A program made the position numbers and the translations under genes. The notes below the pieces were generated by a model. The model was not told the origin of the DNA. It made no database searches and saw nothing but the letters and a program-made list of their open reading frames with translations. 64,000 nt of DNA from Macquaria australasica (Eukaryota; Chordata; Actinopteri; Centrarchiformes; Percichthyidae): positions 1,612,001-1,676,000 of the forward strand of contig SEMN01000049.1 of NCBI GenBank assembly GCA_005408345.1, given 5' to 3'. How positions within the stretch are numbered: the stretch's first letter is position 1; the number at the start of each line of letters is the position of its first letter. Positions 13,051 through 26,449 of this stretch are shown here, in pieces.

Positions 13051-13814
13051 TTTTAGATGTACCCGACAACAAGTGAATTAAAGGAGGGCATTATTACAAA
13101 CATGTAGTACAAAAACCTCATACAAGTCATTACAACAGCAAACTGCTAGTATGACTACCGAACTGTCACGTTTTAAATGCACTTGCAGCAGCACTTTCCT
13201 GCTGTTTGGAGGAGTTGAACTTGCACGTTTAGCCGCATTGACCTCTGCTCAGAGGCAATTTCTCTGCCATGTATTTTAATATATGTAAGTTGTTCACATG
13301 TAGCTGGAGAGCTGGCCTGCCTGCCTGGCTGGCTGGCTGTCTGAGCTGAGAGGGACCTGGACACAGTCTGGGCCTGGATGCAGAGCTCCTGTCAGTCACC
13401 GCTGACATGACCATGTGATGGTCTGCCAGATATCACTGCTGCTGTCATTCCAGGAGGTAGAACTACTACACTGCTCTGCTTGCTGTTGACATCACAGAGG
13501 TTTAGGACGTGTGTGTGTGAATAAGTGTGGGTGAGTGCATGTTTATTGCTTAGATACTTTAATAATAAGAGACCAAGGTTTTTTTTCTTCTAAACACTGG
13601 GGCTTTTGCCTGATGTGCCCTGAAGGCTTTCACATGTAGAGTCGGCTACAAACGCAGCCAAACACTGGGCCTTCTGCCCAGACTTTGCACACTTGCATAC
13701 ACCTCCCCACCCACCTCACCCCTCTCTGCCCCACCTCACTCCTATAGAAAGAAACAGGCGATTATAGAGCCTCAAAGAGGAAAGTGAACAGTTTTTCTTT
13801 GAGAAAAGCAGAAG

Positions 13815-13925
13815 AGTCAATTTTATTTATCCAGCCCAATATCACAAATCACAAATTTGCCTCAAGGGGCTTTACAATCTGCACAGCATACAACACCCTC
13901 TATCTTTAGACCCTCGTTTTGGATA
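13815..13925. repeat. Retroelement-like fragment
   Basis: The run TTTTATTTATCCAGCCCAAT, then CAAATTTGCCTCAAGGGGCT and TACAATCTGCACAGCATAC, matches my memory of a very common fish interspersed repeat tail ('tttatttatatagcccaatatcac'). It is short and non-coding. Family assignment is uncertain. Confidence 0.6.
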
Positions 13926-14019
13926 AAGAACATCCCACCACCAAAAAACAAAAACAAAACAAAAAACACTTTTTTTCCCAAACAATACCACAATATAAAA
14001 AAATACTCCATAACAGTAA

Positions 14020-15240
14020 AAGACATGCACTGAAAATATTACTTAAGTAAAAGTATGTAAGTATTATCACTAAAATATGATTTAAGTGTCAAAAGTAAAA
14101 GTACTCATTATGCAGAATGGCTAGTTTGAGAAAGTTATATCATTATATGCACTATATTATTGCTTCGATGAAATAATGTGTAAGCTGTATTGTAATGCTG
14201 TAGCTGTTCAAGGTGGAGCTAATTAAAACTACGTTATATAGTGTTGTGCAAGGGCGTAACCATGGTATAGACATGGGGGGGGGGGGTCCAATTTTTTTCA
14301 AAAGTGCATTCCCAACAATTCTATGATATTTATATTAAGAGAAAAAAAAGGTTTGCACGTTTAGAACATAGTTTTGAGGACTACATTGATCATTTGAATT
14401 CACATTTAAAAGGAATAGTCTGATTTCTCTGAGATAGTGGCTTTAATGTAATCATGGTGTTTAGTAAAGAACAGTGTACAATGTACTGTAGTAACAGTTA
14501 CCTGAAACGTTAGCTATTGTCTTATCTACTAAGCTAACGTTACCTGTTTTGGTAGCTCGTAACTTACTGTCTGAATAAAAACTTGTCCGGGTGCCGGTCC
14601 TGCTTTCTAAGCTTTTTAGGTAACTTTACTTCCTCCATTTGCTCACCTCCACTGACTGACCAAATTAAAAAACCCGTCACATTGCCATCACAGCACAGAA
14701 CTTAAGGTGATCTGATTTTGAGCTTCATTAGTGAACACTGATGGCAACAACAACATGCTAACGGTGTCAATCAAACAAGCAGGAGTTGTGTGCGCTTGCA
14801 TGGGAGCAACCAAGTGTACAATTGGGGGGGGGGGGGGTCACACACTTGTGTTTTCCTTAACAAAGTTTCCCCCCCAAAGAATGCGTGGTTACGCCCTAGC
14901 TGTTGTGTATAATAAATCACCATATTTTATAAATTGATAATATGTTTTGTATGCCAAATAGGTACCACTCTCTATTAAGGCACCCTTTATAAAAGGCATT
15001 GTAATTGATGGTTTTATCAGTGATTAATAAATAATTTACAAATGCTATACAGTTCAGCTAAGCCATAAATTAGAACATCGTTTGGATTGTCAGGTTGTTA
15101 AAAATATAGTAGTAACTACAGCTAATATAGTGGAGCAAAAATATTTTCTGAAATGTAGTGAAGTAAAAGTATAAACTATCATAAAATGGAAATACTCAAG
15201 TAAACTATAAATACTTAATAATACTTAATAACTTTTTAGG
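14020..15240. mobile_element. Non-autonomous hAT-like element, interrupted by younger insertions
   Basis: The left part (TTACTTAAGTAAAAGTATGT, then AAAAGTACTCATTATGCAGA) and the right part (AGTGAAGTAAAAGTATAAAC, then ATGGAAATACTCAAGTAAAC) are the two ends of a common fish hAT-type repeat. They are separated by a complete nested element at 14249-14899 and by a second insertion near 14960-15105 that begins GGTACCACTCTC. The body resumes across the first insertion with matching text, so the nesting order is clear. Confidence 0.7.
14249..14899. mobile_element. Nested DNA transposon with TIRs and near-perfect 8-bp target duplication
   Basis: The element starts CAAGGGCGTAACCA and ends TGGTTACGCCCTAG, so the termini are inverted copies with one mismatch in 14. 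The flanks are GTGTTGTG (14241-14248) and CTGTTGTG (14900-14907), seven of eight bases identical. An 8-bp duplication is typical of hAT elements. It is 651 bp, has G-rich runs near both ends, and carries no transposase, so it is non-autonomous. Confidence 0.8.
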
Positions 15241-16451
15241 AGTGATTTAAGAAGTTACTGGAGAACAGCAGATGTTAGCAACCAGAATAAAATCAGCCAG
15301 GAATAAAACAAAGGATGTTATGATGTCATTGCAAGAACAGATGTGTTATGTTAATTATTTCCTTACTCTCAGGAACCCCTCATAATGAACCACAGTGCTA
15401 CAAAATTAGCACTGCTACTGCAAATAAAAAGCATGAGTGAATCAGCTTTGTTTACACCATAAGGCATTAGCAGTTAGAGGAGATGAAGATGCTGGCTGTG
15501 TCATGTGGTTGGCTCGACGTGGAGGTAAACTATAGAACCACAGGAGTGAGATCCCAGGGTTTCACAACTGCAGTGAAGGAGAAATGGATCCTAACTTCAC
15601 AGACAACCACAGAATATGAGGGTGCAGGTGGTGAGGCTCAGAATAGGCCCTGAATGTCTACTTGATTGATTTCAGGCCCAGGATTGAGGCACAATTGCAT
15701 ATTCATACATCAATTAAAGTGTTCCCCCAGTAGTGCCTCCATAATTCAACCTGGCACTTAGTGAAGAGTCATCTTTATGAAGCAGCTTCAGACCAGCGCA
15801 GAGGAAAATGTTTCAACATGTTTTGTGTTCGTGTGTACTTTATGACCCCTTTGAGTGTGAATGGACATCTTATAATTGTTTAATTCCTCTCCTTCTCTGA
15901 AATCTTTTTTTTTTCTCAGTGTGGAAATTGCGGCTTCTAGATATTTTGGCCCAAAACACAGCTGCACAGTGTGAAACCATGCAAACATTCTGCTGAGCAT
16001 CAAAACGTTTCCCAAGCAGAAATAGAATTGTACACTTCAGCCGGCGAGTCACCTGCAAATGAGTCAGCCAAGGGCAAAACAGCACAGGACCTGGGAAAAT
16101 CATTCAACCAGGGTATTTAGTGACACCTCTACAGCAGACCTCATTGCACCAGAACACATTTAGATGTTCTGATCGGGTGGACCAGGATATTGAGGTCATC
16201 CGGTCGATCTGATTGGCTGAGCCGGGAGACTAAGGTCATTCTGCAAATTGGAGAGGAAATAAGGTTTGTCTTTGTGTCACAGCACCTGAGTTGGGAATGC
16301 TGCTTAGAAAATATGCTGATAATTACAGACGGTTTAAAAATCTGTACTGCACTTTGAAACATCATAACTCTCTTTACTCTTGGTATTTGATGACTATCTT
16401 TTCAAAATTTCACCAGTTAGAATAAACAATTCATTCGTTTCGTAAAGCTTA

Positions 16452-17060
16452 AAATTAAAAGGATGAGGCTGGCAATATTCTGTGCTTTTCTTTTGTTAAC
16501 AAATCCCATGAGAAGACCAAAACCAACAATGTGTTAGTCTGTCTCTCAATACTTTCTGACTTCCCCAGCCTGTCCGTGGCTTTAAACTCCAAGCCGCTTC
16601 GTTCTTAGTGAATAAATCTACATAAATCTTTAAAAACAGGTCATAAATGAATATTTGTATCTTTAAAAAATGCTTAATCATTTCCTAAAACAGCTGGGCA
16701 CTGTAGTTTTTAGCAAATGTTACTCAAGCAGGTGTAAATAGTACATTTGTTGGGGACTATTTTCAGCTGCAGATTTGGTGCACTAGTGAGCACTTACAGC
16801 AGCAGGACGGTGGTGGGGGTGGCTTAAAATAAACTACAGTGCCCAGGTTCATCGTAATGAAGGAACATGTCACCCAGTGCAACAGTGTTGCTCATTGATG
16901 TGTTTTGGACAACAATAAGTTTATGGCTCAGAGGAATAAGTTATATCAGGCTTTGGCTACACAGGCAATACTTGTTAATGGGATCAATTCATTGTTGGTT
17001 GGTCTTTTCATGGATTTGACAATAAGAAACACACAGAATATCACTAGACTTATCCTTTAA
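16452..17060. mobile_element. TIR element, copy 2 of 3
   Basis: Same family and orientation as the copy at 12.5 kb. It begins near GGATGAGGCTGGCAATATTC and ends with TAGACTTATCCTTTAAG, the mirror of the first copy's left end. It shares CAGCTGGGCACTGTAGTTTT and CATGTCACCCAGTGCAA. It is diverged by substitutions and small indels. Confidence 0.75.
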
Positions 17061-17177
17061 GTAACATTACAATATATATATACTGTATACAGTGATGTCA
17101 GGGTTTATAATCTCATAATTAAACTGCCTTCAAACATTCAGACAATTCATTACCTATTTTCTGTTATCTAATTAACT

Positions 17178-17208
17178 CATCGTCTAAAGTCACCAACTTT
17201 AGACGATG
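17178..17208. other. Perfect 13-bp hairpin
   Basis: CATCGTCTAAAGT and its exact reverse complement are separated by 5 bases (CACCA). It lies just outside the second TIR element, with no gene nearby. No function is claimed. Confidence 0.8.
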
Positions 17209-17209
17209 T

Positions 17210-18486
17210 TGTTAAAGTCCAGTTTTTTCTCAAAAATATAACAAAACAACTGGTGGCTCCACATTTCTACTAAAGTGGACGTTTTAGCAAAAGATGAATG
17301 GTTATCTCTCTTAAGTAGTACGATCGACTTTAATTGTTAGTAAAAGGATTGGACCATATGAATCTGCAGCATTCAGGGTTCCCAGGACGTCCACAATTCC
17401 TGGAAGTACAAAAACTCTCTGGCCATATAGAGAAAATCCTACAATCTTGAAACTACAATTGCAGTTATTTCTAAGTAATTTTGATGGGATGTTACTGCCT
17501 TCAAAAGGAATTTTGTTTTCTAAATCAAAATCATTCCAAAAGCATGATAATTTTTACAAAACCGTAACAAAACCACTTTAATTTAAAACTCACTAATCCC
17601 TCAGCTATAAGGCTATTAAAAAAAGACTACAAGTACAATATCCTGAGCCCTTGTCCTACACCCACATACACACACACACCACCAAGGCTCAGACAGTGTG
17701 AATCTAATGCCCTCCAATCCTGTGAATCCCTTTGTTCCTGATTTCACGCTTGATTTGCCCACAGCTTGAGCCTGGCTGGTATCAGCGCTCTTCTCACTGC
17801 TTTCACTCCTGCCAAATCCACAGAGCCACACAGGATCCATGTCTCCCCCCTCTCTCTCTCTCTCTCTCTCCCTTTCGTCTGCCATTGTTCCTTCCAACAT
17901 CTCTGCTCTTCAGCTCATGCCAAGGAGTTGTGTTTGTTTGTTTGTTTGCATCTTAGTCCCTTTTACTGTAAACACCTCAGCAATCTGCCAAGATCAGATC
18001 AGAGTGAATTCTGACACTGTGATTTTGCATTTCACATGATTTATTATGTTGTTTTAAATCATTCCATTAGGGAGATATGTAAGCACAATAGGTCCATATG
18101 TCTTTATTAAAATGATTTCCTGTGGAGCTGAATAATCCCCTCGTGCATTGACAACCATACTACATGCACGCTACAAATCGTCCACAAATCTTAAGATTGA
18201 TTCAACACCTCTCATGAGAGGCCTTTCAGCCGTTCTGTTTTGAAATCTTCTGCTTCTAAAGTGGCACATCAGCCGGGCTCTTCTACCCGTACGATCCCTC
18301 TAGCACTCGTACCGAGCAGATATTGTGACAGCTGCGTGGGTGGGTGGGGGGCAAGAGGGAGAGTGCAGGAGACAGACAAGGAGAAAGAAGGAGAAAGGAA
18401 AAAGCGAGAAGCGAGTCCCTAGAGAGAGGGTGCCGGTGCTCCACAGCTCCAAGTCACTGCCTGCATGCCAATGAGGAGATTCCCCT

Positions 18487-18518
<32 letters not shown>

Positions 18519-21500
18519 GTAGCAGAGCAGCGGGAGGGGCCGGTGCTGACACTGTACTGCTATAGTCCTTGATAGTCACATTACACACTCCTCACAAAGA
18601 GCTGAACACCAGATGGATTTTTGAGGCAAAGCATTAAGAAATGATCAAATCCAAGTTACTGTAAGCATGCTGATGATTATTACCTCTGTGTAACACCAAT
18701 AATCCAAATTATGTGATTATGTCAGTGTGACTTTCCTTTTCTCATTACAGGAAAAATCTATAATTATCTTTTGTTATATCATCAATCAATTACTGTTTAG
18801 TGTATTTCATGAGTTATTGTTATGAGTTTTGTATCCTGTTGTAATTTGTAATTTCCCTCATCTGTATCTACACCTAGTCATTTCCTAATATTCCAAAATG
18901 CCTCTTGACAGCCGCTTTAGAAAGAGCCTGAACTTCCAGCTTTTGGCTTCCCATGTAGTTGGCAAGAAAGACAGCAAAAGAGCAAGTACAGAAAGAGTTT
19001 TCCTATACGCATATTAATAAAAGTGCACAGATATTTTGGCTATTCCTTCTACAGTGTGCAATCACACAAAAGCAAGAGATGAAAGCAGCCCTTACTAAAA
19101 GATTTAGCAAACTATGGCTGCACTGCATTCTGCTCTCCTTTGGTGAAGATTTTTTCCTCTGTGAATCTTTTATTAGTGTAACTATTGACTGGAAAGATGG
19201 CCTTTTCTCTTTAACTGTGCGAAACTGACAGCAAAACCGGCTGTTTACTGTGGATTGAGCCATTTTCTGCATTAAACTCAATTACAGCTGCATTTAAGTT
19301 ATCTCACTGTGATGTCAAGTTTGGCCATGTATGTGCAAGAATGAGAGCAATACAACTGCAAACAACTAAACAGACACAGAAATGCGAGATCCCCCAGCAA
19401 GCAAGTTGGCTGACTGTTGTTCAAAACAAATTTTAGGAGTAGCTGGATGTTATTTTTTCACGCTTTATCATTTCTTACAGTAAAACACAAGTTACATCTG
19501 CAGTCCTGGTGCTAACAGCAGCACTGTGAGTAAGAGCATTAGCTGTGTGTAACCACCTCCTCACTTTCCCTCCCCTCGAGAAGAATTAATAACTAATTAT
19601 GTCAGGTCACTCGCCCAGATGGTCCTATCAGATGGGCCCACTGTCTGAACCTCACCTCCAACAAGCACCTCTGACCCTGGCGACCACGTCACCCCTGGCA
19701 ACATGGAGTCTGAGGCCCATGCCGCTGGGAGGATGGAATAAGGGGGCACGTGAGGGTTTGGGGTGCACATAAAGAAGCGGTGAGGGGGGTACGAGTTGGG
19801 CGTGTCTGATCGGTGTTGGATGGCTGCCTTTAAAGCTCCATGAATACAAGGCTCCCTGCCGGGGCTCTGATCTCCACGGTCATGATTCTGTTATTACACG
19901 CCATGTTCCTGTGATGGGCAGATGGCTCAGAGCATCGGCACATGCATTCACACGCATTCAACACACGCCAGGCCCGTCGCATCAATGGACACAACCTGAT
20001 ACTCCCCTTTCTTATCTCATTAGGAGGCTATAGAAACATAAGAACATAATAGGGGGGAATTAAGTGCCCGTGTGGATGTCAAAGGGGGATGTGGCAGAAG
20101 ATTGGGACGAGGGCTAACAAGCGCATGGCGCGCTCCCTCAGCTTTGTGCGGTGATTAGTGCTTTCGACAGGGCTGACGGGTAAAAGACAAGCCCTCTGGG
20201 ACGGAGCAGCTTTTAAACAGACACTTAAACAGCCAGGAAACTGACAGCAGTGAGAAACAGGCATCAAAGCTCCTGGCTGTGCATGTCATGTGAAAGAAGA
20301 CAAGGGTTTAGCATATAGATACAGATAACTTATACATCTGATGTCACACAGAGGATGTAATTTCCAGAGTCAGTGTTACAGTGCTTAAAAAATGGCTTCC
20401 ATATGGTGGTCACAAATAATTTAAATTAAAATGTATTCCGATATTACAATATTAATAAGGTATTATGACCATATTATGATATTTAGTATTATTATTCAAA
20501 ATACATCAAAATGTAAGCAATTTGAGAATGAAGCTGAAATAAATCAATAAATACATTTTATTTCCCTAAATACACTTTGGGGGAAAACAAACACATAACT
20601 AACTAAATAACTAACCGAATAAAAATAATTAATAAATAAACGGGACAATGGTGTGATGTGAGCCACTCTGATTTTCTGCCAAGTTTTACTTGAACCTCCT
20701 AAGTCAAACTTTAAATAACACACATATATAGCTTCTATTTTAAATCTTTTCTCATTATATCCTATAATAGCTCTTTTACAATCTGTCACATAAAAGCCTC
20801 CTAAACTCTTGAGCAAACAGGAACTTCACCAAAGCTCCCCTGTGAAAGTCTCCAGGACCAGATGATGTCTCCGCCGTGTATTTGAGCAGGAGACACGGGA
20901 CAAAGCAGCTAAGAAGAAACCAAACAAAGACACCTTAAAAAGGATTTAAGGTGTTAACCCACATCTCATTCATTTGACTTTCGCGTGTCTTTAGGGGTAA
21001 AAAGGGTAGATAAAGAACTGGGACAAAAGCACTACTTCCTTACACACCATCAGTGTGTGGCAGCTGATTGCATGTATATCACACTACTGATATCATTCAG
21101 ACTTGAGCTTTTAAACACTTGGCAAATCAAAGAAATAATGAAAGGTGGTGAAGAGATTGGTGGCTATCACTCACTCAATTAAAGTAAATGGCCTGACCCG
21201 TGTTGATAAACACAGTTAATTAGTTGTGAAAAGGTTCATCATTATCATTACATCATTACTTTCTGGCTTTCTGGTGCTAAGTGTCTAACAAGATTAGCCC
21301 GCCAGTCACGTTTCTCCTCTCAGTCGAGCAGACAATGGACAACTTTACAAGCTGGCTGCGTTTTGCTGCTGGTCCTTTATGAACTCTCAAATTTTGGCCA
21401 CTTATTTGGGGATAAGAAAAAAATGGAATCGTCACTGTGTCCAAAATTGGTCACTTTTTAAGAAAAACAGAAGTGTTGCTTTATGGGTTGAGAAAATTGT

Positions 21501-24500
21501 CCTATTTTCTTACGCTAAAATAAACAATTGGACTGGCTGAAAAACACTTTTTTTCTTAGCTAATGAAAAGTTGATGTTTTTGAGATACATCGTTTTTACA
21601 GGACAGAAGCAAAATTGTATTTAAGAATGAAATATCCACAATTTGAAATGAGTGAAACTATTACTAAGTTGATTTCTGGCACATAAAAAAAAAAAAACCC
21701 TATTGAGCTCTGATGACGTTGGCTCTCTTGAGTCTTTCACTTAGAAAACTAGATAATCATGAGAACAATCATCTGAATTGTTGATGTTGTGAAACATCTG
21801 GTGGTAATTTTCCTCCACAAATACTGAGAGGAAATAGTTTGTATATTCATCTTACAAAAAAACAATCCCCTAAAAGCAGCATTTATCACACACTGCTAAT
21901 TTGATTCATCTTAACAATGTGACAAATACATAAAAACACAATTAAGAAATAAGACTGCAGAGGATGTGAACGGCATATTTTCCACAGCCATTATTCTCAC
22001 AGTTTCCACATTGTGAATCCGGCATCAGAATGGAGCCCTGTCACTATGTTACAGCAGGAATCTGATGATGGCCTCTTCTAAGCAAGCTATCACGCACCAT
22101 CTGGTAGTACTATTCTTCAGCTGTTTGAAGAATCAAGAAAATCAACCCATCATCTACCCCCACACACTACCCCCTGAACTCAGGCACACACACATAAACA
22201 CCCAGTGATGTGTACACATGTGAAATGCACCTGCACACATGCATAATTTCATCCACACGACACTTCATTTAAGACACATGCTTTTCTCATGACCGCCTGC
22301 AGGAGTGTGATGTCATTACAGCTCTCTAAGGCCTCTTATTAGCCAGTGCTCTGTAATCACTCGTGATATATTAGTACAATGCATTGATTACTCCATAATC
22401 CAATCACTCGCCTGTTATTGATCTTTTATAGAGCGCCCCCCAGACAATAAAGCTGTAGCCACAGACTGTGGGTCAATAGGCACACGGGGAGAGGAGTCTC
22501 CTTGCAGCTAATTGGCTTATGAAATAATACAAACATTTTGCTTTCTCCACACCAGCAGAAATCAATGCAGAGCTTTGCTGGTGCATTCAAATCAATTGTC
22601 TTGAACCACATGTCACACTTTTTTTCCTGTGTCAGGACCTGATGTCTCCTTCACACCTTTCAAGCTTTATCTAATTCTGCGCAGTTTATTTATTTTTTCT
22701 TTAGCTCCATTTCTCTGTCTTGCTAACTTGTGCTCTCATCTGCTTCCTCTCATTCTTTCTTTTTTTGTTTCTTTTTTTACAATCTGTCTTGCCACTCCAT
22801 CTTTCTCCCACTTGGTCTTCTCTCCTCTTTACCCCTACCCCCTCCCTGTCCAGCCTTCGACTGATGTTGGGTTGCCAGATACGTTTCTGCTTACAGGGAG
22901 ACCACATCTGACACCCAGCTGTGTGGGTCATGGGCTGCAAGAGCAGCTGCTGGTCATAAATCACCCGAGCTGGAGGAGCTCTGGCACTCCTTCTGTCAGC
23001 CGTGAAACAAAGACGTAGAGGTAGCGGGGGGTCAGAGGTAGCCAACCTGGGTAACAACAGGAGACCCAGCATCACCTCTGTAATGCTGCACTGAACAGTC
23101 CTCTATTATTAAACCGTACTGTACGACTGGGTGAAGTCACTGCGGGATATACGCAACCAGAGTGCCAGAGGATGCAAATGCAAAGTCAAGAAGTATGGTG
23201 TAACATGGTATGCAAGCAATTATGGTTAAACAGGCGATGCAGTTTGTGAGCTGTGAGGTCAGAGGACAGACAACCCCTTGCTGAGTTACTGTAGCTGAAG
23301 AAATGCAAATAAATTCTGTCAACAGAAAGGGAAGGTCTTTGGTGCGTGTTGCAGACACACTTTGGAATCCCTTAAAAAACTGAAATGAGCTCTTTGAGGT
23401 TGAAGCAGAAATGAGGAAGTAGTTGCAAAAAGTTATTTAATGTAGAATTTAGCCTGAAAATATTGTCAAGATAATTTCACTTGTGGTTCCTGGGGGAATT
23501 ATATTGTTTTATGTGTAATTTCTTTATAATTGAGGACTTTTTTATTTTAACATATGATATTATATATTGGTATTGTTATGAGCCTACAAATTATTTGGGA
23601 TTTTGGTCTTCGTGACATTGTGATACAGCTTAAATGTTATATTTTCCCCATGTTCCACAATATTACAGTATTGCTGTAATAATTAGTTTTTCTGAACTAA
23701 TCTAACTGTTCTACCTGCAATTAATCACTACTACTTCCCTGCATAGTCACAATGTATTCATAATGTTTTTAAAACAATGTAGATATTGTCCGGAAACACT
23801 TTTAGTCATCCCCTAAGTATCTTTACATTATTGATATCAGCGTATTCAGTCAAAAAAAGTTGAATTTTGTTACTACTGCTAAACTGAATTCAAAATGAAC
23901 AGAATTTGGATTTGGTAGAATGATGTTACTGCATCAACATCAACTTTAACAATAACTTGTTGAAGGAGTCTTCTCATCTATTTACAAGTGACAATCCAGT
24001 AGCTTAAAGACAGTAGTTAGTTTTGAAAATATCTTGCTACCTGCTAGAACCCCATGACCAAAGGCAGACTAGATTTCCCTTAATTCTGCTTTTCACCCCT
24101 AGCATGTGTGCAAAGGCAATGTATTTACATGCAAGCAAATCTGTTGTCTGGTGCGATCCCTGCACACTACACTACAGAACACACAAGTGTTGTCATTCAA
24201 GACCTGCCTTTCATTTAGAGCCACCTCACAGTGTTTACACTTCAGCCCACACAAGGCTGCATACTTCTACAGAGATTTGGATAATAAATTGGGTGTTATT
24301 TTACAAGACACCAAATCTCTTGCAAGATAAAGAGAAAAAAATGAGAGAAAGAAGCATGACGGCTTGGAGTATGAAGGGGGTTGGACAGCAGGAGAGGGGG
24401 TTGAGTGATGGTTGGGGGGAGAGTCTTTGAGTATCCTTCTTATATCAGTATCTGTCTAAAATCATCTTCTTTACATTGCTGCATACGAGACAACCTAAGC

Positions 24501-25910
24501 TGTAAACAACACCACATAAACAAAGCCTCTAAGCCAGTATTTCTATAGTTATTTCGATGCAGATATTTCCTCATAATCATCAAGTGCTGACTGTGTTGTG
24601 GCTTTCACCCAGGCACTCTTAGTTTCTTGAAATGTCCATCTCTTTGGACAGAAACATAATTGCCAGAAAGGAAATAGGAGTGTGGATGTTGGTGGAGCAG
24701 AAAGGGCACGGAGAAAAGAGAGCAGATTATAAAAAGGGGGTAAGAGGGGAAAAGAATGACAAAAGAGAGAAAGGGAGGAGAGGACTTCTTTGCCCTTTGG
24801 TGTGAAACGAGGGCCGATCGATAGCAGTGTAATGAGCCTGGTATTAGCTGGGGTGCAGAGGGACCGGAGCAGGGCAGAGGGAGGGCAGAGGGGGAAGGGG
24901 AGAGGCAGGATCTGATTCCCAACAGCAAACAACACCATTGCTGCAGACATCAGAACCAACACCTGAGTACACCTATTAAAGCCATATGACCCTCTGCCTG
25001 GCTAATGATGAATCCACCCTCATACAAACTTCTCACACACTTTTATTCAACCTGCTGGCTGGTTTAGTACCTGTCACAGAGTTGTTCTATCTCTGCCAAG
25101 CTGCTACTAAAGCCAAACGCATTACCCAAAGAGGGCTAACAGAGGAAAAACCTAGCCTAATCCTGACTAAGAAAAAGGACCACACTCAACATCACCTCTC
25201 CTTTTTGATACAGATTACCCAACAATGGCTTCTGCCACTCTCTTAAATCCACTACACACTGGCAATTTGATTAGAAACATGGAGATGCAGGGATTGTCTT
25301 TGGTTGGTTGAAAGAGAGAGAGAGAGAAGGGGGACCAGCCGGGGGAAGTGGGGGATAACCATCAGGTACACTCAAAGCCAATCTGTTGCCTCGTCAATAG
25401 GCTCATTCTGCTGGAGTGCCATGTGCAAAGCGGCGGGCTCGCTAGCCCCCGGTCTCAGCCGTCAGACCAGCCATCCAGGCAGGCACAAGCCGGGGGGATG
25501 CTGAGAGAGGGCCACGCCTGGGTCCTCTCAATGGAGGGATCAAAGCAGGGATAGAAGGATGGGCCCCCTCTCTTTGTGCCCTCGTGTCTCCCAAAACAAA
25601 CGCATCCTCCTGTCCGATGGAAGCCGCACGGAGGTGGTCCGGCCAGAGGAACAGATGGTGCAGGGGACTGCCACTGGGAGACCCCTGCACTCTGCAAAAG
25701 GAAATGTCGCGTTCAACACATCTGCATGTCTGGTTTCTGGATGACGAACACTTGGGCTTACTTTTAATACAGTATATAATAACACGTAATTAAATAGCAT
25801 ATGACATGCGGTGAAGTGATGTGCTGAAAATGTTGCTTCCTGTTTAATTGTGTGGCTTGATATCTGGTTTTAAGTGCAACCAATCATCTCAGTTATATGT
25901 GAAAATAAAG
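17210..25910. other. Intergenic desert, no gene recognised
   Basis: I see no exon of a known protein, tRNA or rRNA on either strand. Contents are a (CT)n tract near 17848-17872, a (CAG)9 tract at 18488-18514, AT-rich unique sequence, and some more GC-balanced stretches (19.56-20.25, 22.28-22.60 and 25.3-25.75 kb) without obvious repeats. The last are candidate regulatory DNA, unproven. Confidence 0.5.
18488..18514. repeat. (CAG)9 trinucleotide repeat
   Basis: Nine perfect CAG units followed by TAG, in non-coding sequence. A likely polymorphic microsatellite. Confidence 0.9.
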
Positions 25911-25916
25911 TCATTT

Positions 25917-26212
25917 GAAAGCAACAAGTCTGGTGATTCTGTATTTTTCTTATTGTTGACAAATCCCATGAAAGGACCAAACCAACAATGAATTGATCAA
26001 CAAGTATTGTTTGTGTAGCAAAAGCCTGATATAACTTATCCCTCTGCAGTAGACCTCTGGGCTCTGTAGTTTATGAGTCAATCCCACATAGAGTACACCA
26101 AATGTGTATTAATCTGCGGCTGAAAATAGTCCCCAACAAATGCCCTATTTACTCTTGTTTGAGCAATGTTTGCAAAAAATGACATTGCCCTGCTGTTTAA
26201 GGAAACTACTTA

Positions 26213-26250
<38 letters not shown>

Positions 26251-26445
26251 ATATATTTGCGACACGTTTTTAAAGCTGTATGTCTTCAGTTGGAAGGAAT
26301 GGGCTCTGGGCTGAATGCTACAGACAGGGTAGGGAAGTCAGAGAGTATGGAGAGACGGACTAACACATTGTTCGTTGTGGTCTATTCATTGGATTTGTTG
26401 TCAATAAGAAAAATATAGAATATTGCAAGCCTCATCATTTAAAAG
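25917..26445. mobile_element. TIR element, copy 3 of 3, inverted, with a poly-A tract inside
   Basis: The copy runs opposite to the other two: it begins ATTTTTCTTATTGTTGACAA and reads CTGGGCTCTGTAGTTTATGA, then TGAAAATAGTCCCCAACAAA, the complement of the core of the 12.5 kb copy. It ends TCAATAAGAAAAATATAGAA. An unbroken A run of about 31 bases at 26218-26248 lies in its middle. Confidence 0.75.
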
Positions 26446-26449
26446 GGTC

